From contig NZ_AWGE01000006.1 in assembly GCF_000495815.1 (NCBI RefSeq), positions 248,001 to 312,000 of the forward strand: a stretch of 64,000 nucleotides of DNA. The letters run 5' to 3'. The translations under genes and the position numbers were made by a program. Positions within the stretch are counted from its first letter, which is position 1, and each line of letters opens with the position of its first letter. Shown here piece after piece: positions 43,668 to 52,197 of the stretch. This DNA comes from Asticcacaulis sp. AC466 (lineage in GTDB: Bacteria > Pseudomonadota > Alphaproteobacteria > Caulobacterales > Caulobacteraceae). The notes under the pieces were generated by a model, which did not search any database, was not told the DNA's origin, and saw only the letters and a program-made list of their open reading frames with translations.

Positions 43668-44873
43668 ATGAAGCGCCTGTTGCTGATCACCGCCTTTGCC
43701 CTGACGGCCGTCTCTGCCAATGCCCAGAAAACCACCCTGGACGTCACCGTGACCAACCCGCTTGATGTCGCGCGCAGCGACGAAGCGGTCGAGGTCGCCG
43801 TTCCCGTCAAGGGGCGTAAGCCGCACAAGGACTGGTCCGTAAAGGTCGGCCAGACTGTGCTGCCGGCGCAATGGATCGATGGCAAGGTGCGCTTCACCCT
43901 GTCGCTGAAGCCCAAGGAGCAGGTCAAAGCGACCCTGGTGCCGAAGGCCGCGCCACCGGCGCCGCCGCGCGTCCTTGTCACCCTCAATATCCAGGACGGC
44001 GGCAAGCTGGAAGGCACGCCCGCCACCGGCGGGGCGATAAAGGGCGGCACATTTCATCTGCGCGACCGGTTCACCTCACCCAAGGACCATTTCATTCACG
44101 ACGGCCTGATCGCCTTCGAAGGCATAGGCTGGGAATCGGACAAGGTGGCCTACCGTCTCTATCTCGATGAGCGCAATGTCACCGATATCTTCGGCAAGTA
44201 CGGCACGGGGATGATCTTCCCCGACGTCGGTCATGGTTTCGATGACTACCAGTATCCGGTGGCGTGGGGCGGCGATATCTTCAAGGTCGGCCCCTCGCTC
44301 GGGGTCGGCGGCATCGGCCTGCTGCGCAATGGCAAGGCGACGCAGATCGGCCCTTCGACCATTACCGGCAAGGTACTGGCCAACGGACCCGTCACCGCCA
44401 TAGCCGGCGTGGATGCCGATGCGATTGGCGGCGGCGTGGGCCGTATCCACGCCACTTACGCCATTACGGCGGGGCGGGTGATCACCGAAGTGACGGTGCG
44501 CGCCGATAAGGTGGACGCGCCATTGATCACCGGCCTGACCTTTCACGCGGGGGATCAGCGTATCGAGCCTTCGGATGCCGATGGTCAATGGACCTACATC
44601 GCCGCGTGGGGGCCACAAGAACATGGACCCGACCCTGTCGGGACCGCCGCCTTCTATCGTCGCGCCGATGTGACCGGTCCGGCGGTCAATGACGGTCAGA
44701 CCCTCTTCGTGCAGTTCAAATCCAGGACCGAGGCCAATTATCGTTTTGGCGCGCGCTGGACGCAGGAAGGCAAGGCGGCCGTGCCGGGCATACGCGATCT
44801 CGATGGCTTCAAGACCTGGCTGGACGCGATGGTGGCCGAGTTGAATCAGCCGCTTGTCGTCTCGACACGCTGA
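43668..44873 (+). CDS. Exported DUF4861-like protein of the pectin locus
   Basis: 401 residues with a signal peptide (MKRLLLITAFALTAVSANAQ). The mature protein is rich in beta-strands (KTTLDVTVTNPLDVARSDEAVEV; GVGRIHATYAITAGRVITEV; FYRRADVTGPAVNDGQTLFV) and resembles the DUF4861 family common in Bacteroidetes pectin utilisation loci. It follows the GH105 gene by 8 bases. A role on rhamnogalacturonan oligosaccharides, possibly as a lyase, esterase or carbohydrate-binding protein, is inferred from context. I cannot name catalytic residues. Confidence 0.75.
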   Translation: MKRLLLITAFALTAVSANAQKTTLDVTVTNPLDVARSDEAVEVAVPVKGRKPHKDWSVKVGQTVLPAQWIDGKVRFTLSLKPKEQVKATLVPKAAPPAPPRVLVTLNIQDGGKLEGTPATGGAIKGGTFHLRDRFTSPKDHFIHDGLIAFEGIGWESDKVAYRLYLDERNVTDIFGKYGTGMIFPDVGHGFDDYQYPVAWGGDIFKVGPSLGVGGIGLLRNGKATQIGPSTITGKVLANGPVTAIAGVDADAIGGGVGRIHATYAITAGRVITEVTVRADKVDAPLITGLTFHAGDQRIEPSDADGQWTYIAAWGPQEHGPDPVGTAAFYRRADVTGPAVNDGQTLFVQFKSRTEANYRFGARWTQEGKAAVPGIRDLDGFKTWLDAMVAELNQPLVVSTR

Positions 44874-44904
44874 CTGTTGCCGTCACGCGCTTTCAAAAAA
44901 CGCG

Positions 44905-46164
44905 TCAATAATCGACGTAGTAGTCCTTTTTGAAGGTCTCGTTCGCGAAGGCCTTTTTCGCCGTCCAAGGCAGGGCGGGGGTTGTCCAGTAGCTGTCGTT
45001 CGCGGGCAGGCCGAGGGCCAGAAAGCTTTCCGACACGATATACATGCTGCCATTGTTGGAATACCAGTCACCGAGCGTCGGCTGGTGCCCGGCGAAGCCG
45101 ATGGTCAGGTATCCTGCCTCGTTGAAATTGCTCGGATTGGCGAAAATACGTTTCTGAGCGGCGGTCAGGGCGGCGCGCACCTGGCCTTCCGGCAGGCTGT
45201 CGGGCAGGGCCTTGCGCCATGCCAGCAGGCCGAGCGGCTGGAAGGCGGCGGTACGATAGGTCATGGAGCGGCCGATTGGCGGGTAGGTGCCTTCCGGCGA
45301 TATCATGCGTTCCAGATGCTCGCCATAGCGCTGCATCCGCTTTAGCCAGAGTGCGTGCTGATCGGCGGGCTTCAGGTTGTTGAAGGACGGATTGAGTCGT
45401 TCCAGCACTTCGAGGATTTCGACCATCATCGGGTAAATGACATAGGAATTGTAATAGTCGTAGTGGAAGTGAACGCCGTCGGCCACCCAGCCGTCGCCAA
45501 CGTACCATTCGTTCATCTTCTTGATGGCCAGGTCGAGGCGCACCGGATCCCAGTCTTCGCCGATCGACAGCAAGAAGGCTTCGTTCATAGCGGCGAACAA
45601 CAGCCAGTTGGTATAGGGCGGGGAGACGCGGCGCAGGCCCTTGATTTCCGTGACAATGCGCGCCTTTGTCGTGGCGTCCAGACCGTCCCACAGCTTGGGC
45701 GCGCGCAGGAAGGCGTTGGTGTAATAGGCGGAATCGACCAGGGCCTGGCCTGCGTTCGACCACAGCAGGTAGTCCGGGCTCTTGGGATCGACGGAATGAA
45801 CATAGGACTGAAGAGCCTGTTCCGTGAAGGTCTTGCGCAACCGGCCCTCGGGCGTGGCGTCTTCAGGCAGGTTCAGCCAAGGCGCGAGGCCGGACATCAG
45901 CCGGCCGAAACATTCTAGATACGCAACCCCTTGAGACCGGCCGTCCCAGGTTGGCGACAGCTCCAGCTTGAAATTCTTTTGCAGCTGGCCTTGCGACATG
46001 TTGCTCAGCACCGGGGTCGCGATCTGGGTCATGAGGCCGGTCATATAGGCCCGGTCGTCTGCCGCGGCCGCCGCCGTTCCGTGCGTTGCGGCCGTGGCGG
46101 CGCCTGCCACGGCAGGAATCGTGGCCGCGCCCATCATGGCGCCCATGAACTCACGTCTTTTCAT
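44905..46164 (-). CDS. DUF2264 (GH154-like) putative uronidase with Tat signal
   Basis: 419 residues. MKRREFMGAMMGAATIPAVAG is a twin-arginine-type signal, placing it in the periplasm. The body is an alpha-helical barrel of the DUF2264 type (WDGRSQGVAYLECFGRLMSGLAPWL; LLWSNAGQALVDSAYYTNAFL; DGVHFHYDYYNSYVIYPMMVEIL; GRSMTYRTAAFQPLGLLAWRKAL). From memory this family corresponds to CAZy GH154, which includes beta-glucuronidase activity. In this locus it would trim uronic-acid side chains from rhamnogalacturonan. It is convergent with the DUF4861 gene and upstream has an ATCGTAT/ATACGAT inverted repeat. Confidence 0.82.
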   Translation of the reverse strand: MKRREFMGAMMGAATIPAVAGAATAATHGTAAAAADDRAYMTGLMTQIATPVLSNMSQGQLQKNFKLELSPTWDGRSQGVAYLECFGRLMSGLAPWLNLPEDATPEGRLRKTFTEQALQSYVHSVDPKSPDYLLWSNAGQALVDSAYYTNAFLRAPKLWDGLDATTKARIVTEIKGLRRVSPPYTNWLLFAAMNEAFLLSIGEDWDPVRLDLAIKKMNEWYVGDGWVADGVHFHYDYYNSYVIYPMMVEILEVLERLNPSFNNLKPADQHALWLKRMQRYGEHLERMISPEGTYPPIGRSMTYRTAAFQPLGLLAWRKALPDSLPEGQVRAALTAAQKRIFANPSNFNEAGYLTIGFAGHQPTLGDWYSNNGSMYIVSESFLALGLPANDSYWTTPALPWTAKKAFANETFKKDYYVDY

Positions 46165-46218
46165 CGCAATTCACCCTCTCTGTATGCGCGGCTTGACGGC
46201 CCTTATTGTCAAATTCGT

Positions 46219-46256
46219 ATCGTATATAGAAAGAAGTGTCCATTTATAGATACGAT
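46219..46256. promoter_or_regulatory. Inverted repeat upstream of DUF2264 gene
   Basis: ATCGTAT (46219-46225) and ATACGAT (46250-46256) form an inverted pair 24 bp apart in an AT-rich gap, 55 bp before the start of the minus-strand gene. It is a candidate operator or promoter element, unlike the GTTCC palindromes elsewhere in the locus. Confidence 0.35.
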
Positions 46257-46262
46257 TTAGGT

Positions 46263-46296
46263 AAAAAAAAGAGGCATGCGCCTATGACGCATGCCT
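46263..46296 (-). terminator. Rho-independent terminator of the large TonB receptor gene
   Basis: Perfect 9-bp stem AGGCATGCG (46272-46280) / CGCATGCCT (46288-46296) with a 7-nt loop. On the minus strand CT and eight T follow. It lies 90 bp after the receptor stop. Confidence 0.85.
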
Positions 46297-46385
46297 GGGA
46301 GGTGAGGACAATTTAAATCAGGGAGGTGGCGCGGCGGAGGCTTAGGGAAGACTCCACCGCTTGGTACGCGGTACACAGTTTAGCG

Positions 46386-49217
46386 TCAGAACCGGCCACG
46401 GATGCCGAACTTGATCGTTCGTCCGTCATACTTGGCGTAGTCCATGCGCGTCTTCTTGCCGTTGCCGTAACGGCCGGACACATCGTCGAAATAGTCGTAG
46501 CCGAGCGTATTGGCCAGGTTCAGGGCGTCAATGCGCAGTTCGACATAGGAATTCAGCTTGTAGCTGACATTGCCGTCGAGATAGCCGGCGCCGGCGTGCC
46601 AGCGTTGCAGGTCCGAACCGTTGGCGGACGTTTCGATGATGTTTTTGTCCTTGTAGTTATAGGTCAGGCGGATGCCCAGCGGACCCTTTTCGTAGTAACC
46701 GGTCAGGCTGTACGAATATTTCGGGATGGTGTTGACATTGAGCGTGCGGCCGTCCGTCGTCTTGAAGTCGTAACCCGAAGAATTGACGTGGGTATAGCTG
46801 GCCAGGGCGCCCAGGCCATCCCAAGGGGCGGGCAGGAAGCTGAATTGTTGCTGGTAGGCCAGTTCGTAGCCGTCCAATTCGATCTTGCCCGCATTGTAAT
46901 AGGTCGCCAGCGTAATATCGAGGTTCGGATCGACGTGGCCGTTTGCGTCGTAGAAGATATTGGCCAGCGACGTATCGGGCAGGCCCAGGCTGGAGAACGG
47001 CACGTGGGTGGTCTGCGATACGGTGGTGTCAACCAGGTTTTTCTTGAAGAAGCCTGCACTGACCAAGGAGCCGCGGCCAAAATACCATTCCAGTCCCGTA
47101 TCCCAGTTGGTCGAGATCTGGGGTTTCAGGTCCGGATTACCCGAGGTCGCATACTGGTTGTAGATGTTCGGGATGACGGTCTGGGCGGCGATCAGCGACA
47201 GCGAGGCGCGGGTGATCGTCTTGCCCCATGACCCTCGCCAGATCAAATCGTCACGCAAATTGTAGGCGAAGCTGACGGACGGCAGGATATTGTCGTAACC
47301 GCTCTTTTCCTGATTGGGCTGATAGGTGCCGCCGGTGCCCGTTTTTTTGTAGTTGTCGATCGCCGACTTGGTGTCCGAATAACGGACCCCGGCATTGATG
47401 CGCAGTTCACGGTCGAAAACCTGGCCGGTGAAGTCGGACTGAATGAAGGCGGTCGCGATGTTTTCTTCGGCGGTGAAGCTGGTCGATAGGTCGATTGGGG
47501 AGGCCAGGGCGTCGCCAATGGGGTCGAGGGTGCTGTTGACATAGTCGCGTGAGAAGGTCGCCCAGGCATTGGGATAGTTGTCGCCGATCACCAGATTATC
47601 GAGCGGCACGCTGTGCAACATCGCGGCACGCAGGCCGGCGACGCCGACGGCGGTCAGCTTGGCCGAGGCAAGCGAGGTGCCGTTGCGCTTGGTCTTTTCC
47701 TTGGTGGTGCTGACATAGGACAGGCCCGCCTTCAGATGGCCGGTCCAGCCGCCTAGGCCATAGTCCCAATCGGCGACCAGCTTGGCGGTGCGTTCACGGT
47801 CGATTTCACGGTTCCAGTCGAGCGCGGTTGAGAAGTCCTGGTAACGTGATGGATCGGTGAAGTCGATGCCCTGCGCCGTCAGGCCCGGATAGACGTGATC
47901 GCTGCCCCAGTCGATGGTGGTGGTAACGCCATAAATGTTCGAAACGATCCGCTTATTGTCATAATAGGCCACGCTCTCGCTCGAACTGACCTGGCCGGTG
48001 AGGCTTAAGGTGTCGCTGAGGCTGTATTTACCGTTCAGCGCGATGTAGCCGAACTTGGTTTCATCGTTGTAGTAGTAGCTTTCGCCCAGATACGAGGTAT
48101 TGCCGAACGTGCCTTCGAGCAGGTTGCCGTTTGGATCGATGGTGACGGCGATGGGGACGAATCCGTTGTGGCCGGAGGCGCCGGGTTGGGCGGCTGTGTT
48201 TGTGGTGCGCGAATTGCGGATCGGCAAGCCGAAAGTAAATTCGTCGCGCGAGTCGGTCAGGTGCGAGTACAGCATGTCCAGGCTGACATTCAGATTGTCG
48301 TGTTTGTACTGCACCGAAGAGACGAGGCCGTCGCGGTCGCGGGTATTTTGGGCGCCGTAATACCGGTAGAAGCGGGGCAGATAGGCGTTCTCTATTGCTG
48401 TGCGGTTCGCCAGCGAAGCAGCGGCGCGCGGATCGTCGAAGTCGAGTGCGAAGCTGAATGGGCCGCTGCCCAGGCTGTTGGCGTGGTTGGCCAGGTAGGA
48501 ACTGTTATAGCCGCCGGTGGCTTCGAAGCCCGACTTCATATTGACGCTGGTCGAATGGGCGGCGCCGATCAAAAAGCCCCAGTCGCCCCAGGTGTTCGAA
48601 TAGAGCACCGACAGATTGGGGTCGACCTGCTTCGACGCCGTATTGTACGAGGCCGACGCGGCGTAGCGGATGACCTGGCTTTTGTTATCGAACGGGCGCG
48701 GGGTCTGCAAATCGACAACGCCGCCTATGCCGCCTTCTTCGAGTTCAGCCAGAGGCGTCTTATAGAAATCGACGCGCCCGAACAGTTCCGATGCAAAGAC
48801 GTCATAGTTGAAGTCGCGCGAGGAGTTGCCGACATTGGAGGATGAGGTGACGTGAACCGGTGCGCCATTCAGTGTCGTCACATTATATTCCGAACCCAGG
48901 CCGCGGATCGAAATGCGCTGGCCTTCGTTCGAGGCGCCGTCACGGCTCATATAGACGCCGGGAATGCGTTGCAGGGCTTCGGCGACGTTGGCTTCCGGGA
49001 ATTTGCCGATGTCTTCGGCGACGATCGAGTCGCGGACGACAATGGCTTCCTTCTTCAGGTTGATCGATTTTTGCAGCGAAGAACGAAAGCCGGTGACGAC
49101 GACGGTCGTTGGCTCTTCGGCCGGTGCCGGTGCCGGCGCGGGGGTTTCCTGAGCCTGCGCTATGATCGGCGCTGATAAGCCGATCAGCATGGTTGTCGCT
49201 AACAGATAGGTCTTCAT
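46386..49217 (-). CDS. TonB-dependent receptor, Xanthomonas/Caulobacter type (pectic oligosaccharide import)
   Basis: 943-residue outer-membrane receptor. Signal peptide MKTYLLATTMLIGLSAPIIAQ, a Pro/Ala-rich spacer, a TonB box (TTVVVTGFR), a plug with KEAIVVRDSIVAEDIGKFPE and NVAEALQRIPGV, ISIRGLGSEYNVTTLNG, then a long barrel ending IKFGIRGRF. The opening motif SLQKSINLKKEA and size match the TonB-Xanth-Caul subfamily used for plant polysaccharide fragments. Position among GH105, KduI, DUF2264 and an IclR gene indicates rhamnogalacturonan-derived ligands. It has its own terminator. Confidence 0.93.
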   Translation of the reverse strand: MKTYLLATTMLIGLSAPIIAQAQETPAPAPAPAEEPTTVVVTGFRSSLQKSINLKKEAIVVRDSIVAEDIGKFPEANVAEALQRIPGVYMSRDGASNEGQRISIRGLGSEYNVTTLNGAPVHVTSSSNVGNSSRDFNYDVFASELFGRVDFYKTPLAELEEGGIGGVVDLQTPRPFDNKSQVIRYAASASYNTASKQVDPNLSVLYSNTWGDWGFLIGAAHSTSVNMKSGFEATGGYNSSYLANHANSLGSGPFSFALDFDDPRAAASLANRTAIENAYLPRFYRYYGAQNTRDRDGLVSSVQYKHDNLNVSLDMLYSHLTDSRDEFTFGLPIRNSRTTNTAAQPGASGHNGFVPIAVTIDPNGNLLEGTFGNTSYLGESYYYNDETKFGYIALNGKYSLSDTLSLTGQVSSSESVAYYDNKRIVSNIYGVTTTIDWGSDHVYPGLTAQGIDFTDPSRYQDFSTALDWNREIDRERTAKLVADWDYGLGGWTGHLKAGLSYVSTTKEKTKRNGTSLASAKLTAVGVAGLRAAMLHSVPLDNLVIGDNYPNAWATFSRDYVNSTLDPIGDALASPIDLSTSFTAEENIATAFIQSDFTGQVFDRELRINAGVRYSDTKSAIDNYKKTGTGGTYQPNQEKSGYDNILPSVSFAYNLRDDLIWRGSWGKTITRASLSLIAAQTVIPNIYNQYATSGNPDLKPQISTNWDTGLEWYFGRGSLVSAGFFKKNLVDTTVSQTTHVPFSSLGLPDTSLANIFYDANGHVDPNLDITLATYYNAGKIELDGYELAYQQQFSFLPAPWDGLGALASYTHVNSSGYDFKTTDGRTLNVNTIPKYSYSLTGYYEKGPLGIRLTYNYKDKNIIETSANGSDLQRWHAGAGYLDGNVSYKLNSYVELRIDALNLANTLGYDYFDDVSGRYGNGKKTRMDYAKYDGRTIKFGIRGRF

Positions 49218-49706
49218 TGAATTTACCTCCCCAGGTCAGTCATTCGTGGCGCGAGGCGTACGACCTCGCTCCGCCACAGGGCTTGGACAGCCCGCAGTTA
49301 TTGAATTGCATATGATGTGAAAATGGCGGGCCTTGATGCCCGGCCTTACGCGCGGCGTTTACAGACGAGACATCTTGGCTAAGTGTTCAAGCATTTCCTG
49401 TTTCCTTGGTTCTTATAATTATGGACCGCCGAAAAAGGGTTTCGGGCTGTCTTGAGGTCATGCGTAACATTTATCGGCATGTCTGTACATATATCGGAAC
49501 GAAAATGGGGGTGAAATCCGTCCTAAGCGACACTTATGTGCCACTTTCGCAACGTTTTGCGTGCGGGTTCCGTTATGTGGAACGATTTCGCACCGGAATG
49601 CGGAACGGCAAACGCATCGCGGTATTTTCGTCGCGGTGGAAACTAAAATCTACGACTAAAATTCCAGACACAGCCCGTTTGGCAGAGCGATTCGCGCCAG
49701 GCGGGC
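49218..49706. promoter_or_regulatory. 489-bp intergenic region with GTTCC-N7-GGAAC palindrome
   Basis: Non-coding gap between the receptor start and the end of the IclR gene. GTTCCGTTATGTGGAAC (49567-49583) shares the 5-7-5 half-sites of the perfect palindrome at 40842-40858. A single GGAACG half-site in ATATCGGAACGA lies near 49492-49503. A TATAAT is at 49414 on the plus strand, but no gene follows it. The region presumably carries the receptor promoter and IclR binding sites. Confidence 0.5.
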
Positions 49707-50552
49707 TTATGAGCGGCGGTAGCCGAGTTCCTGGCTGATATGCAGGCAGGTTTCCTGGACATAGGCCTTGACCGTCTGGATGCGCTGGTCGTCCATGTAC
49801 TGCGCGGCGGACGACACGCTGACGGCCGCCACGATGCGGCCATTCATGTCGCGGATGGGCGCGGCGACACAGCGAATATGATCCTCGTTTTCGTCGAGAT
49901 CGAGGGCATAATCTTCTTCGCGGTAGTGCTTCATGATGTCGAGCCACTGCTTGACGTCATACTTGTAGCGCGGATATTCGGCGGCCTCGCGCTGATAGAT
50001 TTCGCGCAGAGTGTCTTCGCTTTCGTTCAGAAGCAAGGCCTTGCCCAGACCGGTATGGCGCAGCGGCTGACGTTCGCCGATGACGCACCGGACTTCGATG
50101 CGGCGCGTGCCGGGGATTTTGTCGATATAATGGACCTGATTGCGGTCGATGACGCCAAGATTGACCGTGTCGCCGGTGTCGGCAGACAACTGCATCAGAT
50201 GAGCATGGCTGACCCGGGTCAGGGTGATCTGTTGCGAAGCGGCGTAACCGAGCTCGAGCAGCTTGGTGCCCAGGCTGTACCCGTCGCGCTGCGAAAAGTT
50301 GAGATAGTTGGCTTCGACCAGTGTGGTCGCCAGGCGGTGAACCGTCGTCTTGTTGATGCCGAGCGACTTGGCCATCTTGCCGAGCGTATTGTCTCCCTTG
50401 GATACGCGCGTCAGCACATCCAGGCCCTTCATAAGGGTCAACGCGCCGGCCATGCCTTTCGACGCAATCTGAGCGTCACCAGACTGAGGCTCACCAAATG
50501 GGGTTTCGCTGTCGAGGGACGGTTCGTCGAGTTCAGCCGGATTATGTTTCAT
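49707..50552 (-). CDS. IclR-family regulator of the pectin locus
   Basis: 281 residues. A polar N-terminal extension, the winged HTH (GLDVLTRVSKGDNTLGKMAKSLGINKTTVHRLATTL pieces, about 43-82), then the effector domain with GDTVNLGVIDRNQVHYIDKIPG, IGERQPLRHTGLGKALLL, ENEDHIRCVAAPIRD and VSVSSAAQYMDD. Many blocks are shared with the IclR protein at 39552, so they are paralogues with possibly related ligands. It lies upstream of the TonB receptor gene on the same strand and is the best candidate to bind the GTTCC-N7-GGAAC sites. Confidence 0.9.
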   Translation of the reverse strand: MKHNPAELDEPSLDSETPFGEPQSGDAQIASKGMAGALTLMKGLDVLTRVSKGDNTLGKMAKSLGINKTTVHRLATTLVEANYLNFSQRDGYSLGTKLLELGYAASQQITLTRVSHAHLMQLSADTGDTVNLGVIDRNQVHYIDKIPGTRRIEVRCVIGERQPLRHTGLGKALLLNESEDTLREIYQREAAEYPRYKYDVKQWLDIMKHYREEDYALDLDENEDHIRCVAAPIRDMNGRIVAAVSVSSAAQYMDDQRIQTVKAYVQETCLHISQELGYRRS

Positions 50553-51185
50553 GTCGCCAGATGTTTAAGGATGCGTACGTCGGGAACGGCAGCAAGCAAT
50601 ACGCCCGTTCCTATTATGGGTATAGGTGATTTTGACGATCCTTGACAAGAGGGAGCGTTTCACGGGGCAATATGTTCTATCGCCATAACCGGGCTTCGGA
50701 CATTCTGTATTTGCGACAAGGCGATCGACCCGGGCGCCCTACCCAGATTTATAATGGTTTATACCTAGGACGGCGTGGCATCCGTGACGGGATCGCAAGG
50801 AGAGGTAACATCCTCCGCCAGTTATATTTCAAACGCGCAATAGTATGATAAATGCAGGCGTACACGAATGCGTGATATAGTGACGTCTGGAATAGTTGCT
50901 GTCTCGATTACTCGGTAAATAGCTTGGATTTTAAGGCGTTTAGCCAGACGAGACGCAAAATGGCTATTTACTGTTGCCCGTTGACCGACTCATGAACTGA
51001 TGTTACCGATATCACATTCAATGATACCGCTATCAGGAAATTGGCGGTGGCATGGAAGACATGCGCAGGTCGAAATTATAATCGCACCACGCTAAATTTA
51101 GGGAAGAATCGTACCCGGCAGTCGAAGCAGGCGAGCGTGTTCGCAACCTCTTCGATACGCCATACCGGTCGCGTCACATGCAATC
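50553..51185. promoter_or_regulatory. Non-coding stretch with tandem LacI-type operators
   Basis: No protein gene with support was found between 50553 and 51228. TGTTACCGATATCA (51001-51014) and TGATACCGCTATCA (51022-51035) are two 14-bp near-palindromes with ACCG cores, 21 bp (two helical turns) apart, resembling GntR/LacI-family operators. A TATAAT lies at 51077-51082. No start codon with a ribosome-binding site follows before the terminator at 51186. Either a short RNA or the leftover control region of a lost gene is possible. No tRNA cloverleaf was found. Confidence 0.45.
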
Positions 51186-51225
51186 GAAAACGGGTAGTGC
51201 ATCGGTAGATGTACTACCCGTTTTC
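51186..51225. terminator. Strong hairpin terminator, 13-bp stem
   Basis: GAAAACGGGTAGT (51186-51198) pairs perfectly with ACTACCCGTTTTC (51213-51225) around a 14-nt loop. It lies 3 bp beyond the stop of the minus-strand gene at 51229. A-rich and T-rich ends on the arms let it work in both directions. Confidence 0.75.
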
Positions 51226-51228
51226 ATT

Positions 51229-52122
51229 TCAGCGTTTACCTAAGGCACGATTGAGCTTGTGTTGCAGCTTTATCCAATGCGCTTTGGCCGAGGTCTCAAT
51301 GCGCTTGACATCGATGAGCGTTGTGTCGCCAAAACCGGCCAGGGTATGGATTCCGTCGGTATATCCCGGCATCAAACCTTCGGCCGTCAGGCGTTCCACC
51401 GGCTCCGCGGCGAAGTGCTCCGGTGTCAAGGTGTCGATCCGCAGGATGTTCATGGCCGCGCCGTAGTGCGCAACGCAGTCCTGCATGGGCAGGTGGAGCT
51501 TGCCGTCATGGACGAAGGCATTGCCGCCCGGCCGCGAGGACTCGTATCCTGTGCGGACGGGATTGCCGGCATGTTGTCGCCACGGTCCCATCAGCGCATC
51601 GGCGTAAGCTATGTGTAATTCCCGCATGGCGCGGCCATCGGGGCCGGGCAGGGCGTAGAACATCCACCAGCGCCCATCATGCTGTACGACCGTCGCATCT
51701 ATGGCTGGCAGGTCGAGCAGGGTCGCTATCGGCGTCCAGCGATCGGGGAAATGGTCGCATCTGTAAATCGTCAGTACGCCGCTCTTGTGCGCTTCCGGCA
51801 GCATGTAGAGCGCGCCGTCGTCCTGAATGAGATAGGGGTATGACAGGTGGAACGGGGTGACCAGGGCTTCGCCCCTCGTCATCAGTGCCCCCGCGGCGTC
51901 ATAGCTGTAATAGTGAATTTCGCCACGTTTGATGCGGTAGTCGAAATATTCAACGAATATGGTGAGCCCGTCGTCTGTTTTGATGCCGAAGGGGTCGGCG
52001 ATGAACTGAAAGCTGGCGGGCAGGGGCAGCCATGTGATGGCGGATTTCGCCAAGGCGCCCGGAACCATCAGATCGGTTACGGGCCGGTTCAGGAATCCGA
52101 CATGCCACAGATCTGTTTTCAC
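51229..52122 (-). CDS. GINT1-N-like beta-propeller protein (glycan related)
   Basis: 297 residues without signal peptide or transmembrane helix. Repeated motifs such as FIADPFGIKTDDGLTIFVEYFD, YPYLIQDDGALYMLPEA, DATVVQHDGRWWMFYA, RPGGNAFVHDGKLHLPMQDC and GIHTLAGFGDTTLIDVKR outline a five-bladed propeller like that of GH43 enzymes and the N-domain of glucosamine inositolphosphorylceramide transferase. In bacteria such proteins sit in surface-polysaccharide loci. Here it lies 75 bp after a GT4 glycosyltransferase gene on the same strand. The reaction is unknown. Confidence 0.75.
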   Translation of the reverse strand: MKTDLWHVGFLNRPVTDLMVPGALAKSAITWLPLPASFQFIADPFGIKTDDGLTIFVEYFDYRIKRGEIHYYSYDAAGALMTRGEALVTPFHLSYPYLIQDDGALYMLPEAHKSGVLTIYRCDHFPDRWTPIATLLDLPAIDATVVQHDGRWWMFYALPGPDGRAMRELHIAYADALMGPWRQHAGNPVRTGYESSRPGGNAFVHDGKLHLPMQDCVAHYGAAMNILRIDTLTPEHFAAEPVERLTAEGLMPGYTDGIHTLAGFGDTTLIDVKRIETSAKAHWIKLQHKLNRALGKR

Positions 52123-52197
52123 TGGCGCCTCCGCGTGTGTGTTGCAGGCGAAGGTCTGGACGCGTAGGGAGCACGTGTCAACGGGGCGCCGGCGCGA

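Noticed and set aside
50642-50848. 68-codon ORF in the large intergenic region
   Set aside because: No ribosome-binding site, no domain, Arg/Gly-rich; looks random.
50553-51228. Possible tRNA gene in the long non-coding stretch
   Set aside because: No acceptor/T-arm pairing or GTTCGAATC-like T-loop could be found.
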